Made by a program: the position numbers and the translations under genes
Notes under the pieces: model-generated
Database searches by the model: none
What the model saw: only the letters and a program-made list of their open reading frames with translations
What the model was told of the DNA's origin: nothing
Source: Allocatelliglobosispora scoriae
GTDB lineage: Bacteria > Actinomycetota > Actinomycetes > Mycobacteriales > Micromonosporaceae
Length of the DNA stretch: 64,000 bases
Direction: 5' to 3'
Assembly (NCBI RefSeq): GCF_014204945.1
Contig: NZ_JACHMN010000002.1
Location: 910,503 to 974,502, forward strand
Part shown: piece after piece, positions 48,151-56,471 of the stretch
Position numbering within the stretch: position 1 is the first letter of the stretch
How the letters are laid out: every line of letters starts with the position of its first letter

Positions 48151-49269
48151 ATGCGATTTAAAGTCGAAACACTGCACGGCAGTAAGAGTTTGCCGTACCG
48201 GCGAGGACTCCTCTCAGGATTCCTCTGGAAACTGATTCGTGAATCGTTGTCCCTGACGCAGTCCCAACTGGCCGAGGCGCTTCAAGTAGACATCGCCACC
48301 ATCCAGGGCTGGGAGACCGGGCGACGCCCGTTGACGGCGATCCGCATTGCCGACTTGGCGCACCTGCGCATACGACTCATCCGACACGGCGCGCATCCAC
48401 ACCTGTTCAAGGTGCTCTGTGACGCCATAGAGGCCGACCTGATCATCGAGTTCGCCATCGAGCATGGCCGCTCCGTGGCCGACTCACGCTGGCATCCGCT
48501 CGCGGCCACCGTTCATCGGCGCGACCTGACGAACCTGATCACCTGGCCCTTCACCGGTGTGCTACCCACGCAGCTCAACGGGCTGGTTCGAGAAGCCTCT
48601 TCACGACGCGGACCCAGCTCTCATCGACCGGCATTGAGCGTTAGTGAACGGACTCGATTCTTCACACACCTCCTCGCCGTAGCCGACAGGAAGCGTGACC
48701 CGGCAGATGCCCTGCTCAGACGCCAGGCTACCTACCTTCTGGCGTTCGACTCCGAGCAGAGCACAGCTGCCTGGCTTGTCGACGAGCATCGACGCGCACT
48801 ACGCTCCGCACGCTCTGGCGATGACGTTTCCACCTGGGTCGAAGTCCGGTCGGCGTCCGTCGCACTGGCTCGATACGGCTTTCACGAACCGTTGCTCGAT
48901 TTCGTCGGAAGCGGCCTCGACAGCGATACCCAAGCCCTCGCGAACATCAATTACTGGGCGTACTGGGTCGGTGAGGTCGCCGACACGTACACCGATGACG
49001 GCTTCATGCGGTCTAACGACCCGCGAACGGCTAACGGGAGTCGCCTGCTGGAACACCTCGTTGATCGGCTCGACACCGGCCACGAGCAGATCGAGCTCTA
49101 CATTCACACGCTGTGGCATCTACTGTTGATTCGCCCTGGCATGGCACACCACCTGCCCGAATTGCGGTCCCGAGCGCAGGCGGGGATCGGAAACCTTGAC
49201 AGCGCGAACCTGACTGGCCGAGCGCGGCAGAAGCTGTCTGACGTAACGTACGCACTCAGACTCTCGTAG
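48151..49269 (+). CDS. XRE-family regulator with long C-terminal domain
   Basis: 372 residues from ATG 48151 (an upstream open extension is not supported). Residues 20-75 hold the HTH: FLWKLIRESLSLTQSQLAEA, then IQGWETGRRPLTAIRIADL. The remaining 300 residues are helical, without known ligand motif, and may be a TPR-like sensor. Fourteen bases separate it from the HD-phosphohydrolase gene; this XRE+HD pair recurs in actinomycetes. It lies divergent from the small Cys-rich genes, its likely targets. Confidence 0.8.
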   Translation: MRFKVETLHGSKSLPYRRGLLSGFLWKLIRESLSLTQSQLAEALQVDIATIQGWETGRRPLTAIRIADLAHLRIRLIRHGAHPHLFKVLCDAIEADLIIEFAIEHGRSVADSRWHPLAATVHRRDLTNLITWPFTGVLPTQLNGLVREASSRRGPSSHRPALSVSERTRFFTHLLAVADRKRDPADALLRRQATYLLAFDSEQSTAAWLVDEHRRALRSARSGDDVSTWVEVRSASVALARYGFHEPLLDFVGSGLDSDTQALANINYWAYWVGEVADTYTDDGFMRSNDPRTANGSRLLEHLVDRLDTGHEQIELYIHTLWHLLLIRPGMAHHLPELRSRAQAGIGNLDSANLTGRARQKLSDVTYALRLS

Positions 49270-49283
49270 CTTGGAGTGACCAC

Positions 49284-49874
49284 GTGATCAACCCTGAGGA
49301 CACCCGATCAGGTGACGAACGTGACGGACAGGGCATTGCCCAGTTCGCCTTCGAGATGGGTGTCCTCAAAGGAGTTCGTCGAGCAGGTTGGTGGCACGCA
49401 GGCATCCGTGATCCGGAGTCCGTGGCCGAGCACAGCCTTCGCGTCGCCCAGTTGGCCGCGCTCCTCGCTGCCGAGGAGGGCGGCGACCCGGCCCGAGCAG
49501 CACTCCTCGCGATCTGGCATGACTCCCAGGAGACCCGCACGGGCGACCTGCCGCACACCGCCAAACGGTATGTGACCGGTCCGGATCCTCAGTCGATCAC
49601 GGCAGATCAGACGGCCGCAATGCCCGGACCGGCCGCGAAGGTGGTCCGCGAAGCGGTTTCGGAGTTCGAGGCACGGACCACCATCGAAGCGATGTGTGCC
49701 CGCGACGCCGACAAGCTCGAATGCCTCATCCAGGCGATCGAATACCGGGCGGCGGGTAACACCTCGGTGCAGGGCTGGATCGACTCGTCCCGGCGCGCTC
49801 TCGTCACGCAGACCGCGATGAGGGTCGCCGACGCGGCGCTCGCGATGTCACCGCTGAAGTGGCGGGACCGCTGA
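49284..49874 (+). CDS. HD-domain 5'-nucleotidase-like protein (YfbR type)
   Basis: 196 residues from GTG 49284, with TTGGAG upstream. ESVAEHSLRVAQLAALLA gives the first His, LLAIWHDSQETRTGDLPH the HD pair and the downstream Glu, and CARDADKLECLIQAIEY the final Asp of the metal site. Members dephosphorylate deoxynucleoside monophosphates or related nucleotides. It is cytosolic. It is cotranscribed with the XRE regulator and followed by two strong hairpins. Confidence 0.9.
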   Translation: MINPEDTRSGDERDGQGIAQFAFEMGVLKGVRRAGWWHAGIRDPESVAEHSLRVAQLAALLAAEEGGDPARAALLAIWHDSQETRTGDLPHTAKRYVTGPDPQSITADQTAAMPGPAAKVVREAVSEFEARTTIEAMCARDADKLECLIQAIEYRAAGNTSVQGWIDSSRRALVTQTAMRVADAALAMSPLKWRDR

Positions 49875-49881
49875 CAGCGGA

Positions 49882-49956
49882 TTGATCGCGTTGTTTCCGT
49901 GAAATTGGCCCCTCAACAGCAAGGCGAGGGGCCAATTTCACGGAAACAACGCGATC
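49882..49956. repeat. Perfect 32-bp-arm hairpin
   Basis: Arm 49882-49913 (starts TGATCGCGTTGTTTCCGTG) pairs without mismatch with 49925-49956 around 11 bases. It begins 8 bp after the HD gene stop. Confidence 0.85.
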
Positions 49957-49994
49957 ACGAGCCGCGAGTCGCGCTCGGCACGCGCATACGCCGA

Positions 49995-50030
49995 GATGCC
50001 GGGTGCTGTCCGCCGACAGCACCCGGCATC
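49995..50030. terminator. 16-bp-arm terminator before the convergent gene
   Basis: GATGCCGGGTGCTGTC (49995-50010) pairs exactly with 50015-50030 around CGCC. It lies 11 bp from the stop of the secreted-protein gene on the minus strand. Confidence 0.8.
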
Positions 50031-50040
50031 CGGCAACGAC

Positions 50041-52542
50041 CTAGAGGGCGGTACGCACGGGGGCACGCCCCGCCGACTGGTCGTTGGGGTTACCGAGAAT
50101 GCACAGGAGGGAGCAGGCGGTCGCCGAGGACGGCGCCGTCGTGGTGGGCGGTGTGTTCGGCGGTGCACCGGCAGCGGTGAAGGTGGCGCTCGCCGTGTTG
50201 GTCAGCGGCAGCAGCACCAGGAACGTCGAGCAGAACACCTGCTTGCTCGCCCCCGGCGCCAGGGTGAAGGTCCCGCCGGCGGAGACGCAGCCCGGCACCA
50301 CCTGGTCGTTGATGGTCACCCCGGCCGCGGCCACGCCGCCCGAGTTGGTCACGGTGATCCGCCAGTACGCCGTACCCAGCAGGCCGAGCAGCCCGACGGG
50401 GGTCGTCTTGGCCCACGGGCCGGGACCACCGGGACCGCAGCGCGAGGCCCGCGTGTCCTGGCAGATCTCCTTGTTGACCGTGACGACGGGCTGGCACTCG
50501 GTGCCGGGCGCGATCGGCACGGTGACCGTGTTGGAGGTGAAGGCGCCGGCCGGATCGGTGCCGCTCGCCGTGTTGGTGACGCTCGTGACCGAGCAGGCGC
50601 TGCTCAGCTTCGTCTTGAAGCACAACTGCGGCGCGTCGCCCTGATAGCTGACGACGATGTTGGGCTGGTTGCCGCCGGTGAAGTCGGCGGTGCTGAGCAG
50701 CACCAGCCGGGCGTTGACGACGATCGCCGGGTTGGCGGCGACGGAGATGCCGGACAGGTCCAGGCTGCCGTCGGGGGCGAAGGCCGGCGTCGCGATCACG
50801 GTGCCGCCCGGGTCGGTGACGGTGGCGGTGGAGTTGCCGAGGTCGACGTTGGTGAGGGTGATGTTCTCCAGCTTCGCGTCGCGGTATGCCTGGACGTGGC
50901 TGGTGCCGCCGTCGCAGTAGAAGGCGCCCGGGGTCAGGTTGACCGACGCTCCACTGCGGACACACGGGGAGCCGCCGGTGGCCGGGTCGACGGAGAAGAG
51001 CACCCCGGCGTCGCCGAGCGCGACGAGGCACTCCGTGGTCTCGTCGTAGTCGTAGCCGTAGTCGCGGGTGGCGCCGCCGTTGACGTTCGGGTGGGTCTTG
51101 GGGAAGGGGAAACCGGCGCAGACGGCCGACGCGGTCCAGTCCCAGCAGCCGGTGCCGCCGGCGAGGGAGCCGCCCCAGAAGGGGAAGTAGCTCTGCAGGT
51201 GGCCGTTGGGCGCGGTGACCGTCTCCGGGTTGAAGGTGAGCGCGCCGTTGGCGACCGAGCCGAACCCGCCGGGGGCGGCGATCGGCGTCCCGTCGATGGC
51301 GAAGCAGCCCACCACGGGCGGGCCGCCGGTGACGACCGGGGCGCAGGCGCCGCGCTCGCTGCCGTCGGTGCCGTAGGAGGTGAACGCGGCGTAGGAGTAG
51401 GAGCCCGCCGGTCCGACCGTCTTCGGCGTCGCCCACCCGGTGCAGGCGGCGGTGGTGGCCGGGTCGAAGCAGCCCAGCCGGACCGGTCCGCCGCTCGGCG
51501 AGGAGGAGGCGAAGACCTTGCCGCCGGCGAGCGTCAGCGATCCCAGGTAGTTGGCACCGCCTGGATTGTCGTTGTTGCCCGGGACGACCGCGGTGTAGGG
51601 CTGCCCCGCGCACGGGGTGAGTGACGCTATCGTCAGGCAGAGCACCTTGCCGGTGGTGTCGACGCCGTACATCTTGCCGTCGACGGCGACGAAGCCGGCC
51701 ATGCCGTTGACCGCCGACGGCGAGCCGCCGAACGCGGTGAGCGGGACGTAGCCGCAGTTGGCCCGGTTAGGCATGTCGAGGCAGCCGACCCCGACGGAGG
51801 TGGTGGTGACGGCGGCGTAGAAGAGCTTGCCGGGGTAGGCGGGGTCGGTGACGTACTGAGGGGCCAGCGTCGACTGGATGTCACCGGTGAACCCGGCGCC
51901 GAGCGGGCCGACCGCCGTGTTGAGCGGCCGCGGCCAGGGCCCACCAGCGCAGGGCGAGTTGGTGAGCAGGTTGGTGCAGACGACCTTCGGCGCGGCGTGG
52001 TAAAGGTGGTGATAGGTGTTCCACGCCTCCACCTCGCCGTCGGGTCCCCGGTAGACATAGGCGGTGAAGCCGTCGCCGCCGGTCGGGGTGGGCTGGGTCT
52101 GCACCGGTGGGAGCAGCAGCCGGGCGAGGTTGGTGCCGCCGGGGTGGGCGTCGGGGTTCGTCGCGCGGACGGCGACGGTGCCGGTGGCGGGCTCGGTCGC
52201 GCCGAAGGTGGTGCCGTCGGTGGACCAGTTCGGCACCCAGCCCTGCGGGGTGCGCAGCGAGCCGGGCACGTAGCTCTGCGATCCGGGGGCACCGGCGATC
52301 TGGTCGGTGATGCTCGCGACCCCGCGCGCGCCGCTGTCGGCGTAGGAGAGCACCCAGTTGATCACGTCGCCGTGGCTCGCCGGGCTCGCTCCGGGGTGGG
52401 TGGTGTTCTGCGCGCTCTTCGTCAGAACGCTTGCGGCATAAGCGGAATGCGCATCCGCCGACACCGACGCATTCACCATTCCCAGCACGACGGACAGGCT
52501 GGCGGCCGCTGCCAGAACAATCGATTTTCGGGGTGATCGCAC
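50041..52542 (-). CDS. Large secreted protein with DUF11-like C-terminus
   Basis: 833 residues from GTG 52542, AAAGGAG upstream. A signal peptide is clear (KSIVLAAAASLSVVLGMVNASVSADAHS with Ala-rich cleavage near residue 36). Residues 40-150 look like one DUF11/CARDB-type beta domain (GDVINWVLSYADSG). Residues 180-560 form repeated blades with paired cysteines and a G-C-x-D pattern, compatible with a propeller (VGVGCLDMPNRANCGYVPL, RLGCFDPATTAAC). Residues 600-800 hold two further DUF11-like domains (VTVNKEICQDTRAS, WRITVTNSGGVAAAGVTIND). It is exported and probably cell-surface associated or released; no LPXTG or membrane anchor is visible. No enzymatic motif is seen. Confidence 0.8.
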   Translation of the reverse strand: MRSPRKSIVLAAAASLSVVLGMVNASVSADAHSAYAASVLTKSAQNTTHPGASPASHGDVINWVLSYADSGARGVASITDQIAGAPGSQSYVPGSLRTPQGWVPNWSTDGTTFGATEPATGTVAVRATNPDAHPGGTNLARLLLPPVQTQPTPTGGDGFTAYVYRGPDGEVEAWNTYHHLYHAAPKVVCTNLLTNSPCAGGPWPRPLNTAVGPLGAGFTGDIQSTLAPQYVTDPAYPGKLFYAAVTTTSVGVGCLDMPNRANCGYVPLTAFGGSPSAVNGMAGFVAVDGKMYGVDTTGKVLCLTIASLTPCAGQPYTAVVPGNNDNPGGANYLGSLTLAGGKVFASSSPSGGPVRLGCFDPATTAACTGWATPKTVGPAGSYSYAAFTSYGTDGSERGACAPVVTGGPPVVGCFAIDGTPIAAPGGFGSVANGALTFNPETVTAPNGHLQSYFPFWGGSLAGGTGCWDWTASAVCAGFPFPKTHPNVNGGATRDYGYDYDETTECLVALGDAGVLFSVDPATGGSPCVRSGASVNLTPGAFYCDGGTSHVQAYRDAKLENITLTNVDLGNSTATVTDPGGTVIATPAFAPDGSLDLSGISVAANPAIVVNARLVLLSTADFTGGNQPNIVVSYQGDAPQLCFKTKLSSACSVTSVTNTASGTDPAGAFTSNTVTVPIAPGTECQPVVTVNKEICQDTRASRCGPGGPGPWAKTTPVGLLGLLGTAYWRITVTNSGGVAAAGVTINDQVVPGCVSAGGTFTLAPGASKQVFCSTFLVLLPLTNTASATFTAAGAPPNTPPTTTAPSSATACSLLCILGNPNDQSAGRAPVRTAL

Positions 52543-52731
52543 GATGACGAACTCCTTTGTCGGTTCAGGTCGGAGGAGTGTCCAACCAGGTCACGGTGAG
52601 GACCACCGCAGCGACCGTACCAAGGAGATCTATCAATACGCATGAATGACAATATGGGAATACGGTCTTTCACCGGATCGAGGGACAAGAATTACTCGAT
52701 CCTAATATGATTCACGTTGCCGTCGTCGACG

Positions 52732-53124
52732 TCAGTCGTCGACGAGGTCGTAGATCCGGCGCTCGGGCAGGTGCTTGCGCGCCTGCGCGCCGTCATAGGT
52801 CGCGAGATAGGCGTCACGGGCGCGAGCCTCGATGACGGCGTGCCCCATCACCGGGCCGAGCCGGGCGACCTCGATGGTCTCCGTGCCGGTCAGCGGCAGC
52901 AGCACGGTGACGCCGTCGACTCTCGTCGCGAGGTCGACAAGCCGTTGCTGCTCGTCCTCGGCGAGGTCTGCGAATGCCGCGAGGAAGCAGGCCGAGGGGA
53001 TGCCGACGAGCGATGCCCCGCCCTCCTCCTCGATCATCGCGACAGCCTCTGCCACGGCCATCCCTCGCAGCCGCGCGTAGGCGAGCAGAGCGGTCGTATC
53101 CAGGACCACCCGGACCACGGTCAC
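52732..53124 (-). CDS. PIN-like toxin of a type II TA pair
   Basis: 130 residues from GTG 53124, whose start overlaps the stop of the antitoxin gene (GTGA). VVRVVLDTTALLAYARL has the first PIN acidic residue (D in LDTTALL), with ETIEVARLGPVMGHAVIEAR and AYLATYDGAQARKH following. The central acidic residues are less canonical than in VapC, so it may be a divergent PIN ribonuclease. It stands convergent to nothing and downstream of its antitoxin, the normal order. Confidence 0.8.
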   Translation of the reverse strand: MTVVRVVLDTTALLAYARLRGMAVAEAVAMIEEEGGASLVGIPSACFLAAFADLAEDEQQRLVDLATRVDGVTVLLPLTGTETIEVARLGPVMGHAVIEARARDAYLATYDGAQARKHLPERRIYDLVDD

Positions 53125-53366
53125 TCGTCGCCCGCTGCCACAGCCTGCGAGTTCAGCGCGTCGAGGGCCTGGAGCCGCTGGCGCTGACGCTCGACACCGG
53201 CATCGGTGACGAGATAGCCGGCGTCGCGCAGCACCGCCCGCGTGCGCTCGTGGCGACGACGGAGCCTGATGGAGTCCGCGATGTAGGCCGAGGCGTTGGG
53301 GACGCCGTCAAGCACCTCTCGCACATCGTCAGGCACGTAGATGCTGATCTTCCGCGGCGATGTCAT
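53121..53366 (-). CDS. Ribbon-helix-helix antitoxin
   Basis: 81 residues from ATG 53366; the open frame extends much further upstream, but only this part is coding. RKISIYVPDDVREVLDGVPN followed by ASAYIADSIRLRRR is an RHH DNA-binding domain. The C-terminal part (RAVLRDAGYLVTDAGVERQR, then LQALDALN) would neutralise the toxin. An inverted repeat covers the start codon, fitting autorepression. Confidence 0.8.
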   Translation of the reverse strand: MTSPRKISIYVPDDVREVLDGVPNASAYIADSIRLRRRHERTRAVLRDAGYLVTDAGVERQRQRLQALDALNSQAVAAGDE

Positions 53367-53384
53367 ACCTTTTAGTATAGGTAT
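53365..53384. promoter_or_regulatory. ATACCT/AGGTAT inverted repeat at the antitoxin start
   Basis: ATACCT (53365-53370) and AGGTAT (53379-53384) surround 8 A/T-rich bases and overlap the antitoxin ATG. This is a candidate operator for the RHH protein; the AT-rich stretch to about 53395 also contains the probable promoter. Confidence 0.55.
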
Positions 53385-53413
53385 ATCGCCTAAGATCACA
53401 AGCACACTGAGGA

Positions 53414-54880
53414 TCAGCCGCGCGCTCCGCCGAGGCCGATCAGGGCCGCGAGCCCCAGGGCGCTGCGCGGCGAGTACGCCGTCCGCCACAGCCCGCCGTG
53501 CGCCGCCCCGAACGCCTCCTCCTCCCAGACGTGCTCCCGCAGCGGCAGGGGGTTGTGCAGGTCGTGCACGAGCAGCGCCGCCATCAGGGTGTTGCTCGTC
53601 GCGGGCTCGAAGACCTCGACGTCGAAGACGTGCGCACCGGCGTAGGCGGCGGCGAGCGCCCGGTTCTTGATGACCGACCTGGTCCGGGTCGGCGGCGCCA
53701 CCTTGAAGCTGACCGTCGTGCCCGCTTCCCGTGCGACGGCCGCCCGCCACCGCTGCAGCCGCTTGGCGAGGGCGTAGTTGGGCCCCTGCTGCGGTACGAG
53801 ACTGTCGCAGATGCCGGGGTCGGCCCCGGGCGCGTAGTTGCGCCGCAGCAGCTTCCCCGCGCTGAGCAGCCGGATCGGCTGGCGCAGCGTCCGCAGCAGC
53901 GACGACGACCCGTAGGCCCGCTCGGAGTGGGCGACCGCGTCGGCGGGGACGGCGAAGGCGTCGGTCGGGGTGGCGAGGAAGGCGAGCGCGATGTCGTCCC
54001 GCTCGGCGGTGAGGTGGGCGGTGAGGGCGTCGACCGCGACAGAGACCCGGACGTTGGTGGCGCCGTCGGCGTAGACGTAGTTGCCCAGGACCAGGGGCCC
54101 GTCGAGGCCGCCCAGCCAGCCCGCGAGCTCGGGCAGCTGGTGCAGCAGGTCCGCGCCGGCCAGCTCGGCGGAGATCTCCCCCGCGCCGAGCGGCATCGGC
54201 ACGTGCAGGGTGCCGGCCGACGAGCGGGCCGTGTCGAGCAGCCCGGACCAGATCCCCCGGCGGGGCAGGTCGACGGCGACGACCTCGGCACCCCAGCGCA
54301 GCAGCGAGCGCAGCGGGCCCATCTCGGCGCCGGCGCCGAGCACGACGACCCGGCGGTCGGCGAGGCGCAGCCAGTCGGGGTTGGCCATGACGAGGCGGAC
54401 CGCGTCGGCGCAGCTCGGCTCGATCACCCCGGCGGCGACCCAGGCGTCGAGGCGCCGGCGCAGATCGTCCCCGCCCAGACGGTTGCCCTGGTAGGGCAGG
54501 GTCAGCTCGGCCTCCGGGGCGCCGCCGCCGACGACGGTGGCGGTTTCGAAGGCGGCGTCGGGCTTGTCGGCGAAGAGCGAGCGCAGGCCGATCTCGCCCC
54601 GGTCGGGGGTGATCACCCGCATCCGGTCGTGCAGGGACGTGAGGCCGTCGGCGGCGCTGCGGCGCGCGGCCGTTCCGGAGGAGAGCCCGGCCTCGATCAG
54701 CCGGTGGAAGTGGCGCACGTAGTCGCCCCGCCAGTGGGTCTCCTGCTCGGCGGCGCGGGCGCCGATCGGGTCGGCGGCCCGCAGGGCGTCGGCGACGACG
54801 GCCCGCCCCAGCGCCGAGGTGCTGCGCGAGGTGCCATCGTCGGAGCTGAGCGGGAACACCACACCGGAGGACGCGACCAT
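53414..54880 (-). CDS. Uncharacterised protein with Rossmann-like centre
   Basis: 488 residues from ATG 54880. The middle contains RRVVVLGAGAEMGPLRSLLRWGAEVVAVDLP, a strand-loop-helix-strand with an Asp at the end of strand 2, as in NAD-binding or SAM-binding folds (GAGAEMG loop). Around it are MANPDWLRLAD before and GPLVLGNYVYADGATNVRVS after. The C-terminal part (VWEEEAFGAAHGGLWRTAYSP) is conserved-looking but unknown. No signal peptide is seen. I cannot name a function; an oxidoreductase is one possibility. Confidence 0.6.
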   Translation of the reverse strand: MVASSGVVFPLSSDDGTSRSTSALGRAVVADALRAADPIGARAAEQETHWRGDYVRHFHRLIEAGLSSGTAARRSAADGLTSLHDRMRVITPDRGEIGLRSLFADKPDAAFETATVVGGGAPEAELTLPYQGNRLGGDDLRRRLDAWVAAGVIEPSCADAVRLVMANPDWLRLADRRVVVLGAGAEMGPLRSLLRWGAEVVAVDLPRRGIWSGLLDTARSSAGTLHVPMPLGAGEISAELAGADLLHQLPELAGWLGGLDGPLVLGNYVYADGATNVRVSVAVDALTAHLTAERDDIALAFLATPTDAFAVPADAVAHSERAYGSSSLLRTLRQPIRLLSAGKLLRRNYAPGADPGICDSLVPQQGPNYALAKRLQRWRAAVAREAGTTVSFKVAPPTRTRSVIKNRALAAAYAGAHVFDVEVFEPATSNTLMAALLVHDLHNPLPLREHVWEEEAFGAAHGGLWRTAYSPRSALGLAALIGLGGARG

Positions 54881-55006
54881 CGGGCCACCGTAGCGAACGA
54901 TCACGGCCGGGGACAGATCAGGTACCAAATCGCCGTAAAGGGATGAATTTCACATTCGTCACCCAGAATTGGCGACCTTCTGTGCTCATGTGGTTACGGT
55001 GAGCTA

Positions 55007-55771
55007 ATGGCTGAGCTCGAAACGATCCCCCGCGCTGAGCTGGACACCCTCCAACGCGACACCCTGCACCTCGCGTCCAGCCCCACCGCCGACGTCCTCA
55101 CCGAGGGATACCGGTCAATGGTGGAGATCCGGGCGGCGTACCGGCGGGCGCTGCATGCCCGCGACGAGGCCGCAGCCCACCTCGTCGCGCACGAGGCGTG
55201 GTCGCTGGGCGACATCGCGCACGTGCTCTGCGGGCACCGCCACCACACCGAGCGGGCCGCGGTCATCCTCGCCTGGACCCAGCCGCCGGACCGCCTGCCC
55301 GGCGCGCAGCGTCGGCTCCACGACGCGCAGCGGACCGCCCTGCGGCTGCGCGGGCTGCTCACCCTCCTCACGGGCATCGTCGAGGAACGCCTCGCCGAAC
55401 CGCCGCAGCAGTCGGAACCGGACGCCGATCCGGTCCAGCGGCTCTTCGACGCCGAGCAGCAGATGCAGCGGGTACGCACCTTCCGCGACACCACCGAGGC
55501 GACCCGGGACGTGATCGGGGCGACCCTCGTCACCCACCACGGCTGGCGCCTGCGCCAGGTCGCGGCGATCGCCGAGGCGGAGACGACGGACATCTCCGCC
55601 GCCTACGCGGTCGCCCGGCTCTCCTCGCCCTCCGACGCCGACACCGGCGCGCTGCGCGAGGTCTCCATCCTCGCCCGGCACCTCGGCGCGGAGGCCGACC
55701 GGCTCACGGCGATCCGGGAGGCCGCCGCCGCAGAATGCCAGGCCGCCGGACTGCCCGGCCTGCTGCCCTAG
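55007..55771 (+). CDS. Hypothetical helical protein with internal duplication
   Basis: 254 residues from ATG 55007. Two similar halves can be seen: MVEIRAAYRRALHARDEAAA with HEAWSLGDIAHVL, and MQRVRTFRDTTEATRDVIGA with HHGWRLRQVAAIA. Each has a coil of about 30 residues followed by an HTH-like segment. It resembles proteins with sigma-region-4-like repeats but lacks a clear DNA-binding signature. It is monocistronic. Confidence 0.6.
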   Translation: MAELETIPRAELDTLQRDTLHLASSPTADVLTEGYRSMVEIRAAYRRALHARDEAAAHLVAHEAWSLGDIAHVLCGHRHHTERAAVILAWTQPPDRLPGAQRRLHDAQRTALRLRGLLTLLTGIVEERLAEPPQQSEPDADPVQRLFDAEQQMQRVRTFRDTTEATRDVIGATLVTHHGWRLRQVAAIAEAETTDISAAYAVARLSSPSDADTGALREVSILARHLGAEADRLTAIREAAAAECQAAGLPGLLP

Positions 55772-55811
55772 GCCGGGAAGTCGCGACGGCTATCGGCGGC
55801 TCCGCACCATT

Positions 55812-56471
55812 TCAGGAGCTCAGGACGGCTTCGCGGACCGGCGCGGCTTCCCGAGGTGCGGCGTCACGGCCGAGCGCCGCCATCTCCAGGTCGCGCAGGA
55901 CACCGCTCAGCTCGATCGCCATCGAGACGGGCAGAACCGGCTCGGCCAGCGCGTACCAGGCGCGGAAGTGCTCGAACATGCCCCGCAGGCGCTGCCGCTG
56001 GATCCAGAACTCGCGCTGGTCGGGGGCACTGCGTGCCCGCTCCAGCAGGGTACGCAGGGCGACGATCCGGTCCGCCGCCATGATCAGCATGACGGAGCGG
56101 CTCGCCAGCCGGGCCGCCTTGCCCGACATCATCGCGTCCTGCTCGATCGCCAGCCCCCGCACGATCGGTCCGACCCCCTCGGCGACGCTGTCGCGCAGCA
56201 CGATGTCGACGTCGACCGTGGCCGGCGCGTAGATCGGCATGTCCTGCAGCAGCGCGCTCGCGATCATCACCGGCGACGCGTCGGGCTCGTGCTCGACGAG
56301 CGTGATCGCGACCCGCATGGCGTGGTTGAGGGCCGGCGCCTCGTTGATCACGTGGCCTTCGTAGTAGAGCCTGGAGAGCCTGAGCGCTCTCTCCACGATC
56401 GGGTGCCGCGGCTTGTTCAGCACGGTCACGCCTGTCGGTCGCGCCGGGTCAGGCAGCAATGCGGTTGTCAT
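55812..56471 (-). CDS. RelA/SpoT-like HD-fold protein with degenerate motif
   Basis: 219 residues from ATG 56471, with AAAGGAG at optimal spacing. HPIVERALRLSRLYYEGHVI, ALNHAMRVAITLVEHEP and IASALLQDMPIYA follow the order of the ppGpp-hydrolase HD domain (H-A-x-R-V-A then A-L-L-H-D), but the HD pair reads QD. Later MIMAADRIVALRTLLERA matches the family segment with the Asp (K-A/L-x-D-R). Because the metal-binding His is changed, catalysis is doubtful; a regulatory or ligand-binding role is possible. No synthetase or TGS domain follows. Confidence 0.6.
   Translation of the reverse strand: MTTALLPDPARPTGVTVLNKPRHPIVERALRLSRLYYEGHVINEAPALNHAMRVAITLVEHEPDASPVMIASALLQDMPIYAPATVDVDIVLRDSVAEGVGPIVRGLAIEQDAMMSGKAARLASRSVMLIMAADRIVALRTLLERARSAPDQREFWIQRQRLRGMFEHFRAWYALAEPVLPVSMAIELSGVLRDLEMAALGRDAAPREAAPVREAVLSS

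Noticed and set aside
49996..51624. 542-codon plus-strand frame opposite the secreted protein
   Set aside because: It starts inside a terminator hairpin and lacks protein-like composition; the minus strand has a signal peptide and repeats.
53498..54946. 482-codon plus-strand frame opposite the Rossmann-like gene
   Set aside because: Composition of a shadow frame (RRP/VGG runs); the minus-strand protein has Rossmann-type features.
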